Source: Chromatiales bacterium (GTDB lineage: Bacteria; Pseudomonadota; Gammaproteobacteria; Chromatiales; Chromatiaceae). Taken from it: a stretch of 15,723 nt of DNA. Location of the stretch: positions 1-15,723 of the forward strand of contig JANTHH010000035.1 in assembly GCA_024762485.1 (NCBI GenBank). Direction: 5' to 3'. Within the stretch, counting starts at the first letter, position 1. The number at the start of each line of letters is the position of its first letter. A program made the position numbers and the translations under genes. Below are positions 1-7,207 of the stretch, piece after piece. Under the pieces are notes generated by a model. That model did not search any database. It had not been told where the DNA came from and saw only the letters and a list, made by a program, of their open reading frames with translations.

Positions 1-670
1 GTTGGCTCTCGTTGTCCACCCGGTTGTGGAACAGGTAGAGACTCAGATCGTCATAACGGTCGCCGTAGGAGATGAACTCGCGGTTGCCGACATAGGTGTC
101 GTCCGCACCGAGATACTGAAAATCCTGTGCAAAGGCACCGGCCTCGACATGGAACTCGCGCGTGCTGGGCAACCGGGTGTCGATGTTGATCACGCCACCC
201 ATGGCATTACCGCTGTATTCGGCGGAGAAGGGACCGTAGATCACCTCCACCGACTCGATCTCGTCGGCCGCCACCAACGACCAGCGCGGGGCACCGTTCC
301 AGCGGGTCTCCAGCAGTGAATACAACGGCAGGCCGTCGGCATAGACCAGGGTACGCGCCGTCTGGAACATGTTCGTTCCACGGATACCCACCACCCCGTT
401 GCTGTCGCCGACGTAGCGGCGGCGCACCACCAGGTTCGGCTCGTACCTGATGATGTCTTCAGCGGTGACGGTGTTGATCGCCTCGGCCTGTTCCGCGGTG
501 ATGCGTACGCTGGGGCTGGTGTAGTGGGTGCTCTCGGCGTGTTGCTGATCGGCCTCGACCGTCAACTCATCGAGCTTGACGACCGCCTCGGCGGCCATGC
601 TGTCCGGATTCATCAGTGTCAGGACAGCCAGTGCCAGCGCAGACAGGCCGGCATTCGGGTGGATAGGCAT
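1..670 (-). CDS. TonB-dependent outer-membrane receptor, N-terminal part (runs off the left edge)
   Basis: The minus strand is open from ATG at 670 to the window edge (223 codons), so only the N-terminal part of a receptor that is usually 600-800 residues is visible. It starts with a signal peptide (hydrophobic stretch at about 8-20, likely cut near SMAAEA). A short mature N-terminus with LDELTVEA follows, which fits a TonB box region. The plug domain then runs from about residue 55, with VGIRGTNMFQTA, VYADGLPLY, ADEIESVEVIYGPFSAEYSG and NAMGGVINI, all typical of TonB receptor plugs. AGGGGA upstream is a usable ribosome binding site. Such receptors take up siderophores, metals or cobalamin across the outer membrane using TonB energy. 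The substrate cannot be read from this part. The DUF2946 gene just upstream makes copper or another metal a reasonable guess, but that is inference. Confidence 0.93.
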   Translation of the reverse strand, partial: MPIHPNAGLSALALAVLTLMNPDSMAAEAVVKLDELTVEADQQHAESTHYTSPSVRITAEQAEAINTVTAEDIIRYEPNLVVRRRYVGDSNGVVGIRGTNMFQTARTLVYADGLPLYSLLETRWNGAPRWSLVAADEIESVEVIYGPFSAEYSGNAMGGVINIDTRLPSTREFHVEAGAFAQDFQYLGADDTYVGNREFISYGDRYDDLSLYLFHNRVDNESQ

Positions 671-728
671 GGTGGGTCTTCCCCTGTTTCATTCGTGATC
701 TGATCGAGCAGCCGCGACGCAGGCACGC

Positions 729-748
729 GCAGGTGTAACGGCACCTGC
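729..748 (-). other. Short inverted repeat in the leader between the DUF2946 and receptor genes
   Basis: GCAGGTG and CACCTGC form a perfect 7-base stem around a 6-base loop (736-741) in the 113-base gap between the two genes. No T-run follows on the minus strand, so it does not look like an intrinsic terminator. It could be an attenuating hairpin or the operator of a metal regulator. I recognise no specific operator. Confidence 0.3.
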
Positions 749-783
749 CAGGCGCGCGGTTCGCTGGTTTTTTTAAGACGGGA

Positions 784-1158
784 TCAGCCGAGGACAGGGG
801 GTGCCCGGATAGGGGCGAAGCGCGGGGTGCGCCGGGAGGGGGTGCCGATGACGGCGGGAGGAATGGGCCTGGGGAGGAGCGCCAGCCAGGCCAGTTGCAG
901 ATCGGCCCCGCCACTGGTGGCTGCGGCCATCAGCAACGAGAAGGTCATGGCGGCGGTGCGGTCGCTTGCCTGGGTGTCGGCACCCTCACCATCCTGGTCG
1001 GCAAGGGCCCCGCCGGCATGCAGCGTACAGATCTCGATCACCTGGCCGGTCTCGTTGATCGACCAGCGGGTGTGGCTCTGAATGGGGATCAGGGTCTGTG
1101 ACAGCAGCAGCAATACCATCGCCCAGATCAACGGCAGACGCTGTCGATGGTGGTGCAT
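784..1158 (-). CDS. DUF2946-type small protein upstream of a TonB receptor
   Basis: A small protein with one N-terminal hydrophobic segment (PLIWAMVLLLLSQTLIP) that is either a signal peptide or an anchor. It is followed by an ICTLH motif, a polar Asp/Gly-rich stretch and a Pro/Arg-rich C-terminus ending near RAPP. This layout, with IC-x-x-H after the hydrophobic start and a terminal R-x-P-P, resembles DUF2946 proteins, which often sit beside copper-related TonB receptors. No biochemical role is established. Two in-frame ATGs exist, at 1200 and 1158. I prefer 1158 because it places the hydrophobic segment near the N-terminus and because a TATAAA box at 1208-1213 would start transcription at about 1200. 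The longer form would then be leaderless. Neither start has a good Shine-Dalgarno. The receptor gene follows 113 bases later on the same strand, so the two are probably co-transcribed. Confidence 0.68.
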   Translation of the reverse strand: MHHHRQRLPLIWAMVLLLLSQTLIPIQSHTRWSINETGQVIEICTLHAGGALADQDGEGADTQASDRTAAMTFSLLMAAATSGGADLQLAWLALLPRPIPPAVIGTPSRRTPRFAPIRAPPVLG

Positions 1159-1207
1159 GCCCGCGTACGGGTGCGCAGGGTGGATACGACCGCTGAACAT
1201 GGGCCGT

Positions 1208-1236
1208 TTTATACCGGCTTCAACGGGAGATTGAAA
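1208..1236 (-). promoter_or_regulatory. Candidate sigma-70 promoter for the DUF2946/receptor genes
   Basis: On the minus strand TTTCAA (1236-1231), a 17-base spacer and TATAAA (1213-1208) lie just upstream of the DUF2946 gene. The -10 box matches five of six consensus bases; the -35 box is weak. Transcription would start at about 1200, which bears on the choice of start codon for that gene. Confidence 0.4.
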
Positions 1237-1260
1237 GAGCGGCGGGTGCAGGCCGGGCCG

Positions 1261-1303
1261 CAGACAGACAGAACCGACCGGCCGGCAAGGCCGACCGGTC
1301 GGT
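1261..1303 (-). terminator. Probable intrinsic terminator of the rpsF-rplI operon
   Basis: The arms 1273-1281 and 1295-1303 are a perfect 9-base inverted repeat. Inside them one G-U wobble (in the minus-strand RNA) and four further pairs (1283-1286 with 1290-1293) close a 3-base loop. A U-rich tail, UUCUGUCUGUCUG, follows on the minus strand. It lies about 25 bases past the rplI stop codon, as expected for the end of the ribosomal operon. Confidence 0.65.
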
Positions 1304-1326
1304 CCGGATCGTCAGGATGACGGGTA

Positions 1327-1779
1327 TTACTCCTCGCCGACGATGATCACCTTGATCGGCGCATCGACGTCGCTGTGCAGGTGCAGCACCACCTCGTATT
1401 CGCCGGCGACACGGAACGGCCCCTCGGGCAGGCGTACCTCGCTCTTGCTCACCTCGACACCACCGGCGGTGACGGCATCGGCAATGTCGCTGGTACCGAC
1501 GGAACCGAACAGCTTGCCCTCTTCACCGGCCTTGTGGGTGATGGTGACGACTTCGAGGGCATCGATCCGGGTCTTGCGGGCCTCGGCAGCGGCCAGCTTC
1601 TCGGCGGCCTGCTTCTCCAGCTCGGCACGACGCTCCTCGAAGGCCTTCAGGTTCTCACCGGTAGCCGGTACTGCACGGCCGGTCGGGATCAGATAGTTAC
1701 GGCCATAGCCGGGCTTCACGTCCACCTTGTCGCCCAGACCGCCCAGGTTTTCCACCTTGTCCAGCAGTATCACTTCCAT
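1327..1779 (-). CDS. rplI: 50S ribosomal protein bL9
   Basis: 150 residues, the normal bL9 length. The N-terminal domain starts MEVILLDKVENLGGLGD and continues VKPGYGRNYLIPTGRA, the rRNA-binding signature. A long charged connecting helix (about 41-76, many Glu/Lys/Ala) follows, then a C-terminal domain with KLFGSVGTSDIADA. bL9 binds 23S rRNA near the L1 stalk and helps maintain reading frame. The ATG at 1779 is preceded by GAGGT about 8 bases away. It is the last gene of the rpsF-rpsR-DUF2232-rplI operon. In many relatives dnaB follows on the same strand; here a terminator hairpin and an unrelated receptor locus come next. Confidence 0.98.
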   Translation of the reverse strand: MEVILLDKVENLGGLGDKVDVKPGYGRNYLIPTGRAVPATGENLKAFEERRAELEKQAAEKLAAAEARKTRIDALEVVTITHKAGEEGKLFGSVGTSDIADAVTAGGVEVSKSEVRLPEGPFRVAGEYEVVLHLHSDVDAPIKVIIVGEE

Positions 1780-1821
1780 CGTTCTTTACCTCGATAGTTA
1801 AAACGGCACGTCTTTGCAGGG

Positions 1822-2739
1822 TCAGCGTTCGTCGCCATCCTGTTTCGGACGAGCCCGGGCCTTGGCCCGGAAATCAAGCCAGCCGTCCGCGTAACCCAGC
1901 CCGGCGAGTCCCGCCAGGCTGGTCGGCAAGGTCACGACCAGCAACAAATAAAACACCAGCAACATCGGGAAGGCCATCTTGCGGCCCGCCAACAGGGCAT
2001 GGATCAGACCTGCACCCTGCACCACGAACGCCATGGCTACGACCAAGGCAAACTGGGCGAAGATGTTCGCCTGTGTCCCCAGCGCCCCGAACAGCAGCAG
2101 CACCGGCATTGCCAACAACATCACCCGGCCCAGCCGCAGGCCCTGAAATTCGGTGGCAAAACCGCCGGGGTTGTAGAGCATTGCCTGCCACCCCCGCGCC
2201 AGCAGCAGTGACACCACCAGCTGCAACACCCAGGAGGCACCGATTACGCCGGGAATCCACGGTGCAATCGCAGCAATCGCCTGCTGCCGGTCCGCCTCCG
2301 TCATCACCTGCGACTCGATCAGCGGCGCGGTCAACTCCTGCAGGAAGTCCTGCCAATAGACGGCGGGGTCTCCGAGCAGGAACTGCACGCCCACCAGCAG
2401 CAACGCAGCGATCACTGCCGCTTCCAGCGCCCGCGCCAACGACACCGTGCTCCGTAGCACCAGTGCCAGACCCCAGATGGGCAGCCACAGGCTGAGCCCC
2501 ATCAGCGCCAGCACCAACGATGCACCGAACAGCAGTTGGCCGAGTGCCGCGAGGGCGACCACCGAGGCCACGCCGGTGAGCAGTCCCTCGCCCGGCCCCT
2601 TGCGCAGGGTCACCAGTCCTATTACTGCGGAACTGACGATACTCAGCGGCGTGATCAGCAGCGCCAGGATCGCCAGCACACTGGCACTGGCGATGGCCTG
2701 GGTTCTGCCGCGCATGAAGAAGGCTGCTATCGCCTTCAT
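1822..2739 (-). CDS. DUF2232 family multi-spanning membrane protein
   Basis: 305 residues with about eight hydrophobic segments (roughly 15-35, 37-48, 53-75, 77-97, 105-122, 165-185, 205-248 and 255-280), so an inner-membrane protein. The C-terminal GYADGWLDFRAK, with a Gly-x-x-Asp-x-Trp-x-Asp-Phe-Arg pattern, is a feature I associate with the DUF2232 protein encoded between rpsR and rplI in many gammaproteobacteria. Its function is unknown. The ATG at 2739 is preceded by GGGGAAGGG. The gene lies 36 bases after rpsR and 42 bases before rplI, so it is surely co-transcribed with them. The tail after DFR is basic and polar (ARARPKQDGDER) and probably cytoplasmic. Confidence 0.88.
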   Translation of the reverse strand: MKAIAAFFMRGRTQAIASASVLAILALLITPLSIVSSAVIGLVTLRKGPGEGLLTGVASVVALAALGQLLFGASLVLALMGLSLWLPIWGLALVLRSTVSLARALEAAVIAALLLVGVQFLLGDPAVYWQDFLQELTAPLIESQVMTEADRQQAIAAIAPWIPGVIGASWVLQLVVSLLLARGWQAMLYNPGGFATEFQGLRLGRVMLLAMPVLLLFGALGTQANIFAQFALVVAMAFVVQGAGLIHALLAGRKMAFPMLLVFYLLLVVTLPTSLAGLAGLGYADGWLDFRAKARARPKQDGDER

Positions 2740-2775
2740 CCTGCCCTTCCCCCTGCGCCCCGGCCCCGCCTCCGG

Positions 2776-3006
2776 TCAGCCGTGGTGATTGTCGGTATAC
2801 GGCAGCAGCGCCAGGAAGCGTGCGCGCTTGACCGCGGTCGCCAGTTGACGCTGGTACTTGGCACTGGTGCCGGTGATACGGCTCGGCACGATCTTGCCCG
2901 ACTCGCTGACGTTCTGCTTCAGCAGGTTGACATCCTTGTAGTCGATCTCGGTGATGCCTTCAGCGGTGAAGCGGCAGTATTTCTTTCTGCGGAAGTATCG
3001 TGACAT
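2776..3006 (-). CDS. rpsR: 30S ribosomal protein bS18
   Basis: 76 residues, the standard bS18 length. It shows RRKKYCRFTAEG near the N-terminus, YKDVNLLKQ, and the basic core PSRITGTSAKYQRQL followed by RARFLALLPY, all diagnostic of the family. bS18 pairs with bS6 on the platform of the 30S subunit. The ATG at 3006 follows AAGGGGAATAAGCC, so the binding site lies inside the end of rpsF. Only three bases separate the rpsF stop from this start. priB, which sits between rpsF and rpsR in enteric bacteria, is absent. Confidence 0.99.
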   Translation of the reverse strand: MSRYFRRKKYCRFTAEGITEIDYKDVNLLKQNVSESGKIVPSRITGTSAKYQRQLATAVKRARFLALLPYTDNHHG

Positions 3007-3009
3007 GGC

Positions 3010-3423
3010 TTATTCCCCTTCGCTGGCAGTCGGTTCAGGCTTGCTGGGTGCAGGCGCGGCTTCGCTGGCTGCAGCAGGTGCAGGCCGTGATTCGCTTTCC
3101 TCGCGCTCGGTCTTGACCAGCGGGGACGGCTCGGTGACGGCATTCTTGCGACGCACCACCAGGTGACGCAGCACGGCATCGTTGAAGCGGAAGGCTGTCT
3201 CGATCTCGTCGAGTGCCTCGGGACCACACTCGATGTTCATCAGAACATAGTGTGCCTTGTGCAGTTTCTGGATGGGGTAGGCGAGCTGACGACGGCCCCA
3301 GTCCTCGAGGCGATGGACGGTGCCACCGCTGGACTCGACGGTGGAACGGTAACGTTCCACCATGGCAGGTACCTGCTCGCTCTGGTCCGGGTGGACCAGG
3401 AACACGATTTCGTAATGACGCAT
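3010..3423 (-). CDS. rpsF: 30S ribosomal protein bS6
   Basis: 137 residues. The bS6 ferredoxin-like fold covers about 1-98: MRHYEIVFLVHPDQSEQVP, then VHRLEDWGRRQLAYPI, KAHYVLMNIE and FNDAVLRHL. After it comes a low-complexity tail of about 37 residues rich in Ala, Pro, Glu and Ser and ending SEGE. The tail is acidic, like the enteric tail that RimK extends with glutamates, though whether RimK acts here is unknown. AAGGAG upstream is a strong binding site. First gene of the operon; bS6 with bS18 probably represses its own mRNA through the leader structure just upstream. Confidence 0.98.
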   Translation of the reverse strand: MRHYEIVFLVHPDQSEQVPAMVERYRSTVESSGGTVHRLEDWGRRQLAYPIQKLHKAHYVLMNIECGPEALDEIETAFRFNDAVLRHLVVRRKNAVTEPSPLVKTEREESESRPAPAAASEAAPAPSKPEPTASEGE

Positions 3424-3426
3424 TGT

Positions 3427-3476
3427 AGCTCCTTACGGGTTGCAGCCTCCCAGGCCGGACAGTCCGGCTGGTAAGG
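3427..3476 (-). promoter_or_regulatory. Probable S6:S18-binding leader RNA of rpsF
   Basis: In the minus-strand RNA CCUUAC (3476-3471) pairs with GUAAGG (3436-3431), which includes most of the rpsF Shine-Dalgarno. Directly inside, CAGCC (3470-3466) pairs with GGCUG (3447-3443), and CAACCC is left as a one-sided bulge on the 3' side (3442-3437). That gives a CCG beside the basal stem, as in the described S6:S18 mRNA motif. A competing hairpin, CCGGA-CUG-UCCGG, lies in the apical part. The pairing is seen directly; the regulatory role is inferred from position and the known family. Confidence 0.6.
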
Positions 3477-3516
3477 CAAGGAGGACCGAATCGGCTTCGG
3501 CCATAAAAGCCGGGGG

Positions 3517-3545
3517 ATTCTATAGGCTGCTGATGACCAATGCAA
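3517..3545 (-). promoter_or_regulatory. Sigma-70 promoter of the rpsF operon
   Basis: On the minus strand TTGCAT (3545-3540), exactly 17 bases, then TAGAAT (3522-3517), which matches five of six -10 bases. Transcription would start near 3510 and give a leader of about 87 bases that holds the probable S6:S18 structure. Confidence 0.5.
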
Positions 3546-3689
3546 ATGTTGCCCATTGCGCTCGCCCGGCCTTGTTTTTCGCCTACTTCGGACCTATTTG
3601 ACCTGGACCCATGGCAGCGTTTCGCAAATCGCGTCATCATCGGGCCGTCCACCACATTCGCACTGATTGCAGACAACGGAGTAAAGACC

Positions 3690-4211
3690 ATGTCAGAACT
3701 GAAACCACCTCATGACCCGGTAGAAGCCATGGGAGAAGCCTACGAGCTGATGCTCGAGCGTGCCGGCGAAAGACTCCACCAGCTGGAGGACAAGACCGGC
3801 CCACAGATGCGCAAGCTCATCGAAGAAGCCCGGGACAAGGCAGTGGAACTGGGCGAACTCAGCCGCGAGGAGGCCGACAAGCTGGCCGACTATCTCTGGC
3901 GTGACCTGCAGGACGCCGCCCGCTACCTGAGTGAGACCGGCGAGGACTTCAGGACCTGGCTCGGCTTCGAGACATCGCTGATCGGCGACCGGCTGAAGGA
4001 ACTCTTCAGCACCGCCGCTGACAAGACCACGGTGGAACTCATCGAACTGGAAGAGGCCGCATCGATCTACCACACCGGCGAGATCACCGGGCCCGGTACC
4101 CTGGTCTGCACCAAGTGCGGGGAGAAACTGCACTTCAAGAAGCCCGGCCACATACCCCCTTGCCCGAAGTGTCATGCCACCGAGTTCGTCCGCGAGCAGT
4201 CAGCCGAGTGA
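3690..4211 (+). CDS. Zinc-ribbon protein of the YbeL/DUF1451 family
   Basis: 173 residues. The first two thirds are helical and charged with coiled-coil character (for example EAYELMLERAGERLHQLEDK and LIEEARDKAVELGELSREEA). The C-terminus has a zinc ribbon with C140-x-x-C143 (CTKC) and C158-x-x-C161 (CPKC) separated by a short Lys/Gly/Pro stretch. This matches the YbeL family (DUF1451), whose function is not well established. The frame is open further upstream to 3540, but the ATG at 3690 follows GGAG at good spacing and begins the family-like sequence. The extra 50 residues would be unrelated and overlap the rpsF promoter. The gene is divergent from rpsF and ends at a strong terminator. A weak TTGTTT-17-TATTTG pair at 3572-3600 could be its promoter. 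Confidence 0.85.
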   Translation: MSELKPPHDPVEAMGEAYELMLERAGERLHQLEDKTGPQMRKLIEEARDKAVELGELSREEADKLADYLWRDLQDAARYLSETGEDFRTWLGFETSLIGDRLKELFSTAADKTTVELIELEEAASIYHTGEITGPGTLVCTKCGEKLHFKKPGHIPPCPKCHATEFVREQSAE

Positions 4212-4236
4212 CGGCCTGACGTATCGACGCAAATGA

Positions 4237-4272
4237 AAACGCCGCCCGCTGTTTCCAGGGGCGGCGTTTATT
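4237..4272. terminator. Bidirectional intrinsic terminator between the zinc-ribbon gene and pntB
   Basis: AAACGCCGCCC (4237-4247) and GGGCGGCGTTT (4259-4269) form a perfect 11-base stem around an 11-base loop. On the plus strand it is followed by a T-rich tail (TTTATTCTT). On the minus strand the mirrored arm is followed by TTTTC. It sits between two convergent genes, so it can end both transcripts. Confidence 0.85.
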
Positions 4273-4311
4273 CTTGAATACCGCAATACGAAAAAACCGC
4301 TGTCCGCAGGA

Positions 4312-5712
4312 TCAGTGTCCCCCACCCTTCAGCGCGGTCACCATCGCCTCGACCGTGTCCTTGGCGTCGCCGAAGATCAGCGAGCAGTTGTCCTGGTAGA
4401 ACAGCAGGTTGTCGACCCCGGAATAACCCGGCCGCATGGAGCGCTTGAGGAAGAACACCTGGCGCGCCTTGCCGGCCTCGAGGATCGGCATGCCATAGAT
4501 CGGACTGGAGGGGTCTTCCTTGGCCGCCGGGTTGACCACGTCATTCGCACCGACCACCAGCACCACGTCGGTGCTGGGGAATTCGGGGTTGATCTCGTCC
4601 ATCTCCAGCACATGATCATAGGGGATGTCCGCCTCGGCCAGCAGCACGTTCATGTGCCCCGGCATGCGACCCGCTACCGGGTGGACGGCGAACTTCACCT
4701 CCACGCCCCGTTCTTCCAGCAGCGACATCAATTCCTTCAGCGCATGCTGCGCCTGGGCCACTGCCATGCCATAACCGGGGACGATGATCACCCGGTTGGC
4801 ATCCTCCATCCAGTACACCGCGTCCTCCACAGAGGCCGATTTGACGCCCTTCTCGTGGGCAGTGGCCGCCGCGCTCTCGCCGCCACCGGTCTCACTGCCG
4901 AAGCCGCCGAACACCACGTTGATGATCGAGCGATTCATCGCCCGGCACATGATGTAGGAGAGGATTGCGCCGGAGAAGCCGACCAATGCACCGACGATGA
5001 TCAGCAGATTGTTGTGCAGGGTGAAACCGGTGGCCGCCGCTGCCCAGCCAGAGTAGCTGTTGAGCATGGATACGATCACCGGCATGTCGGCACCGCCGAT
5101 GGGGATGATCAGGGTGATGCCGATGACAAACGCCAGCAGGGTCATCAGTATCAGTGCGGTGACGTCGCCGGTGGCTGCGAAATAGACGCCTAGGCCGATG
5201 GTGACGAGGCCGATGAGCAGGTTCAGCAGGTGCTGACCGGCGAACTTGACCGGCTTGCCGGAGACGATGCCCTGCAGCTTGCCGAAGGCGATCACCGACC
5301 CGGTGAAGGTGATGGCGCCGATGATGATGCCGGCGGACAGCTCGCCCATCAGCACGGCGTCGAGCGCGCCGGCCGCCTGCTTGTTGATGAAGGTGCCGAT
5401 GGCCACCAGTACCGCGGCCATGCCGACAAAGCTGTGCAGCGCCGCCACCAGCTGCGGCATGGCGGTCATCTGGATGCGCAATGCCAGCACCGAGCCGATC
5501 ACCGCGCCACCGGCGACACCTGCGATGATGAAGCCGTAGGATTTCACCTCATTGCCCATCAGCGTGGCAATGATGGCAATGGCCATGCCGATGATGCCGA
5601 GGGTATTGCCACGGCGTGCCGAGGCGGGATGGGTCAGGCCCTTGAGCGCCAGGATGAAGAGAATGGCGGAGACCAGGTAGGCCAGCGCCTGTGCATTTGC
5701 AGACAGTTCCAT
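4312..5712 (-). CDS. pntB: NAD(P) transhydrogenase subunit beta
   Basis: 466 residues, the normal length. The N-terminal half is about nine membrane helices of the proton-conducting domain II. The C-terminal cytoplasmic domain III binds NADP(H): GYGMAVAQAQ from about 313, AGRMPGH near 347, GANDVVNP at about 388, KRSM with GYSGVDN from about 423, and GDAK at about 448. With the alpha subunits it couples proton flow to hydride transfer from NADH to NADP+. I start at ATG 5712, preceded by AAGGGA. An in-frame TTG one codon earlier (5715) is less likely. Last gene of the pnt operon, 12 bases after pntAB. Confidence 0.98.
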   Translation of the reverse strand: MELSANAQALAYLVSAILFILALKGLTHPASARRGNTLGIIGMAIAIIATLMGNEVKSYGFIIAGVAGGAVIGSVLALRIQMTAMPQLVAALHSFVGMAAVLVAIGTFINKQAAGALDAVLMGELSAGIIIGAITFTGSVIAFGKLQGIVSGKPVKFAGQHLLNLLIGLVTIGLGVYFAATGDVTALILMTLLAFVIGITLIIPIGGADMPVIVSMLNSYSGWAAAATGFTLHNNLLIIVGALVGFSGAILSYIMCRAMNRSIINVVFGGFGSETGGGESAAATAHEKGVKSASVEDAVYWMEDANRVIIVPGYGMAVAQAQHALKELMSLLEERGVEVKFAVHPVAGRMPGHMNVLLAEADIPYDHVLEMDEINPEFPSTDVVLVVGANDVVNPAAKEDPSSPIYGMPILEAGKARQVFFLKRSMRPGYSGVDNLLFYQDNCSLIFGDAKDTVEAMVTALKGGGH

Positions 5713-5724
5713 CAATTCGATCCC

Positions 5725-6018
5725 TTAACGCTTCTTCTTGTCTTTCTTGAACATGGCCAGCATCCGGTTGGTCACCAGGAAGCCGCCGAACACGTTGATC
5801 GAGGCCAGCAGTACAGCGAAGAAGCCCATCCACTCCGCCAGGGAGCCGACCTCCTCCAGGCCGGTGACCAGCAGCGCACCGACGATGACGATGCCGGAGA
5901 TGGCATTGGTCAGCGCCATCAGCGGCGTATGCAGGGAGGGCGTGACGCCCCAGACAACGTAATAGCCGATGAAGCAGGCGAGTACGAAGACGTAGAGTGC
6001 AACCAGTGTGTCAGGCAT
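5725..6018 (-). CDS. pntAB: NAD(P) transhydrogenase subunit alpha, membrane part
   Basis: 97 residues with three hydrophobic helices (about 4-24, 39-52 and 60-84) and a Lys-rich C-terminal tail (KKDKKKR). FIGYYVVWGVTPSLHTPLM, ALTNAISGIVIVGAL and LASINVFGGFLVT are typical of the membrane domain that is fused to the end of the alpha subunit in enteric bacteria. Here it is a separate gene, as in Rhodospirillum rubrum, so the enzyme has three polypeptides. GAGGA lies about 10 bases before the ATG. It sits 24 bases after pntAA and 12 before pntB. Confidence 0.96.
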   Translation of the reverse strand: MPDTLVALYVFVLACFIGYYVVWGVTPSLHTPLMALTNAISGIVIVGALLVTGLEEVGSLAEWMGFFAVLLASINVFGGFLVTNRMLAMFKKDKKKR

Positions 6019-6042
6019 AGCGACGCATCCTCGGAATTGGGC

Positions 6043-7134
6043 TCAGGACTCGGGGCGCAGCAGCGCCGCCTGGGTTATCTCATCGGCCTCGAGATCCTTG
6101 AGAACGAGGCCGTCGTCGGTTTTTTCCACCATGATGTCGAGCAGATTGGCGACGTTGCGCGCAAAGAACGCGCTGGCGTCACCTGCCATCATGGCGGGAT
6201 AGTTGGTGTGCCCAACCAGGGTCACGCCGTGCTTCTCCACCACCTGATCGGGCTCGCTCAGGGGACAGTTGCCGCCATTGGCTGCCGCGAGATCGACGAT
6301 CACGGCGCCCTGACGCATGCGCTGTACCACCGTCTCGGGGATCAGCTCGGGGGCCGGGCGGCAGGGTATCAGCGCCGTGGTGATGATCACATGGGCCTTG
6401 GCCAGTTCGTCGGCCAGCAACGCCTGCTGCTTGGCCTTGGCCTCGTCGGACAGCTCCTTGGCATAGCCGCCCTCGCCCGCCCCGCTCTCGCCCAGGTCCA
6501 GTTCGATAGCCTTGGCGCCGAGCGACTCGATCTGCTCCCTGGTCTCCGGCCGCACGTCGTAGGCATAGACGTCGGCACCGAGGCGCCGCGCCGTGGCGAT
6601 CGCCTGCAACCCGGCCACGCCGGCGCCAAGCACCACCACCCGGGCCGGCTTGGAGGAGCCTGCGGCGGTCATCATCATCGGGAAGAAGTGGCCGTAATGG
6701 GCCGCCGCCTCGATCACCGCCCGGTAGCCGGCGATATTGCTCTGCGAGGAGAGCACGTCCATGGACTGGGCACGGGAGATGCGGGGGATGCGTTCCATGG
6801 CGATGGCACGCACCTGCTTTTCGAACAGCGCCTCGAGCACCGCATCGGTCTCGCAGGTTTCGATCAGGCCGATATAGACTGCGCCGCTGCGCAGGCTGGC
6901 GACCTCGTCCAGTGAGGGCTTGCGCACCTTGACCACGATGTCGGCATCAAAGGCATCACCGGCCAGGCTCGCACCGGCATCCTGATAGGCCTGGTCGGTG
7001 TAGCCGGCAGCGGTGCCGGCACCAGGCGCGACCACCACCTCGAAGCCCTTGGCCACAAATTTCTTCACCACCTCGGGCGTGCTCGCGACACGCTTCTCGC
7101 CGGAGATGCTCTCTCGGGGGATACCGATCCTCAT
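6043..7134 (-). CDS. pntAA: NAD(P) transhydrogenase subunit alpha, NAD(H)-binding part
   Basis: 363 residues, the size of the free domain I polypeptide. It starts MRIGIPRE and has the alanine-dehydrogenase-like fold, with MERIPRISRAQSMD (the RQD loop; R118, Q123 and D126 by comparison with R. rubrum), the Rossmann motif GAGVAGLQAIATARRLGA (170-187), YDVRPETREQ and AANGGNCPLS. It binds NADH in the cytoplasm and passes hydride to NADP+ bound on PntB. The conserved loop usually written IPGRPAP or IPGKPAP reads IPCRPAP here (Cys258). The ATG at 7134 has a weak upstream AAAGGG. First gene of the operon; its promoter lies at 7191-7219. Confidence 0.97.
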   Translation of the reverse strand: MRIGIPRESISGEKRVASTPEVVKKFVAKGFEVVVAPGAGTAAGYTDQAYQDAGASLAGDAFDADIVVKVRKPSLDEVASLRSGAVYIGLIETCETDAVLEALFEKQVRAIAMERIPRISRAQSMDVLSSQSNIAGYRAVIEAAAHYGHFFPMMMTAAGSSKPARVVVLGAGVAGLQAIATARRLGADVYAYDVRPETREQIESLGAKAIELDLGESGAGEGGYAKELSDEAKAKQQALLADELAKAHVIITTALIPCRPAPELIPETVVQRMRQGAVIVDLAAANGGNCPLSEPDQVVEKHGVTLVGHTNYPAMMAGDASAFFARNVANLLDIMVEKTDDGLVLKDLEADEITQAALLRPES

Positions 7135-7176
7135 AAACCCTTTATCCGATCTGGTTGTTGCGGGGAAGATTCGTAC

Positions 7177-7207
7177 AAAAACGGGCCCGCATTATGGGTG
7201 CAGGGCC
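7177..7207 (-). terminator. Intrinsic terminator of orn
   Basis: In the minus-strand RNA GGCCC-(U)-GC (7207-7200) pairs with GCGGGCC (7190-7184), giving 7 pairs with one bulged base. The loop is 9 bases, and CGUUUUUG follows. It starts about 30 bases past the orn stop and overlaps the pntAA promoter. Confidence 0.6.

Noticed and set aside
729..748. Riboswitch (for example cobalamin) before the TonB receptor
   Set aside because: The 113-base gap is too short and I see no conserved riboswitch core, only one 7-base hairpin.
3540..3689. 50-codon upstream extension of the zinc-ribbon gene
   Set aside because: It overlaps the rpsF promoter, is unlike the family, and the internal ATG at 3690 has a proper Shine-Dalgarno.
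4315..5193. 292-codon open frame on the plus strand
   Set aside because: Antisense to pntB with shadow composition (His/Gln/Arg-rich).
5230..6915. 561-codon open frame on the plus strand
   Set aside because: It is antisense to pntAB, pntAA and part of pntB, rich in Gln/His/Asp/Gly, and has no recognisable domain. Long antisense frames are expected in GC-rich DNA.
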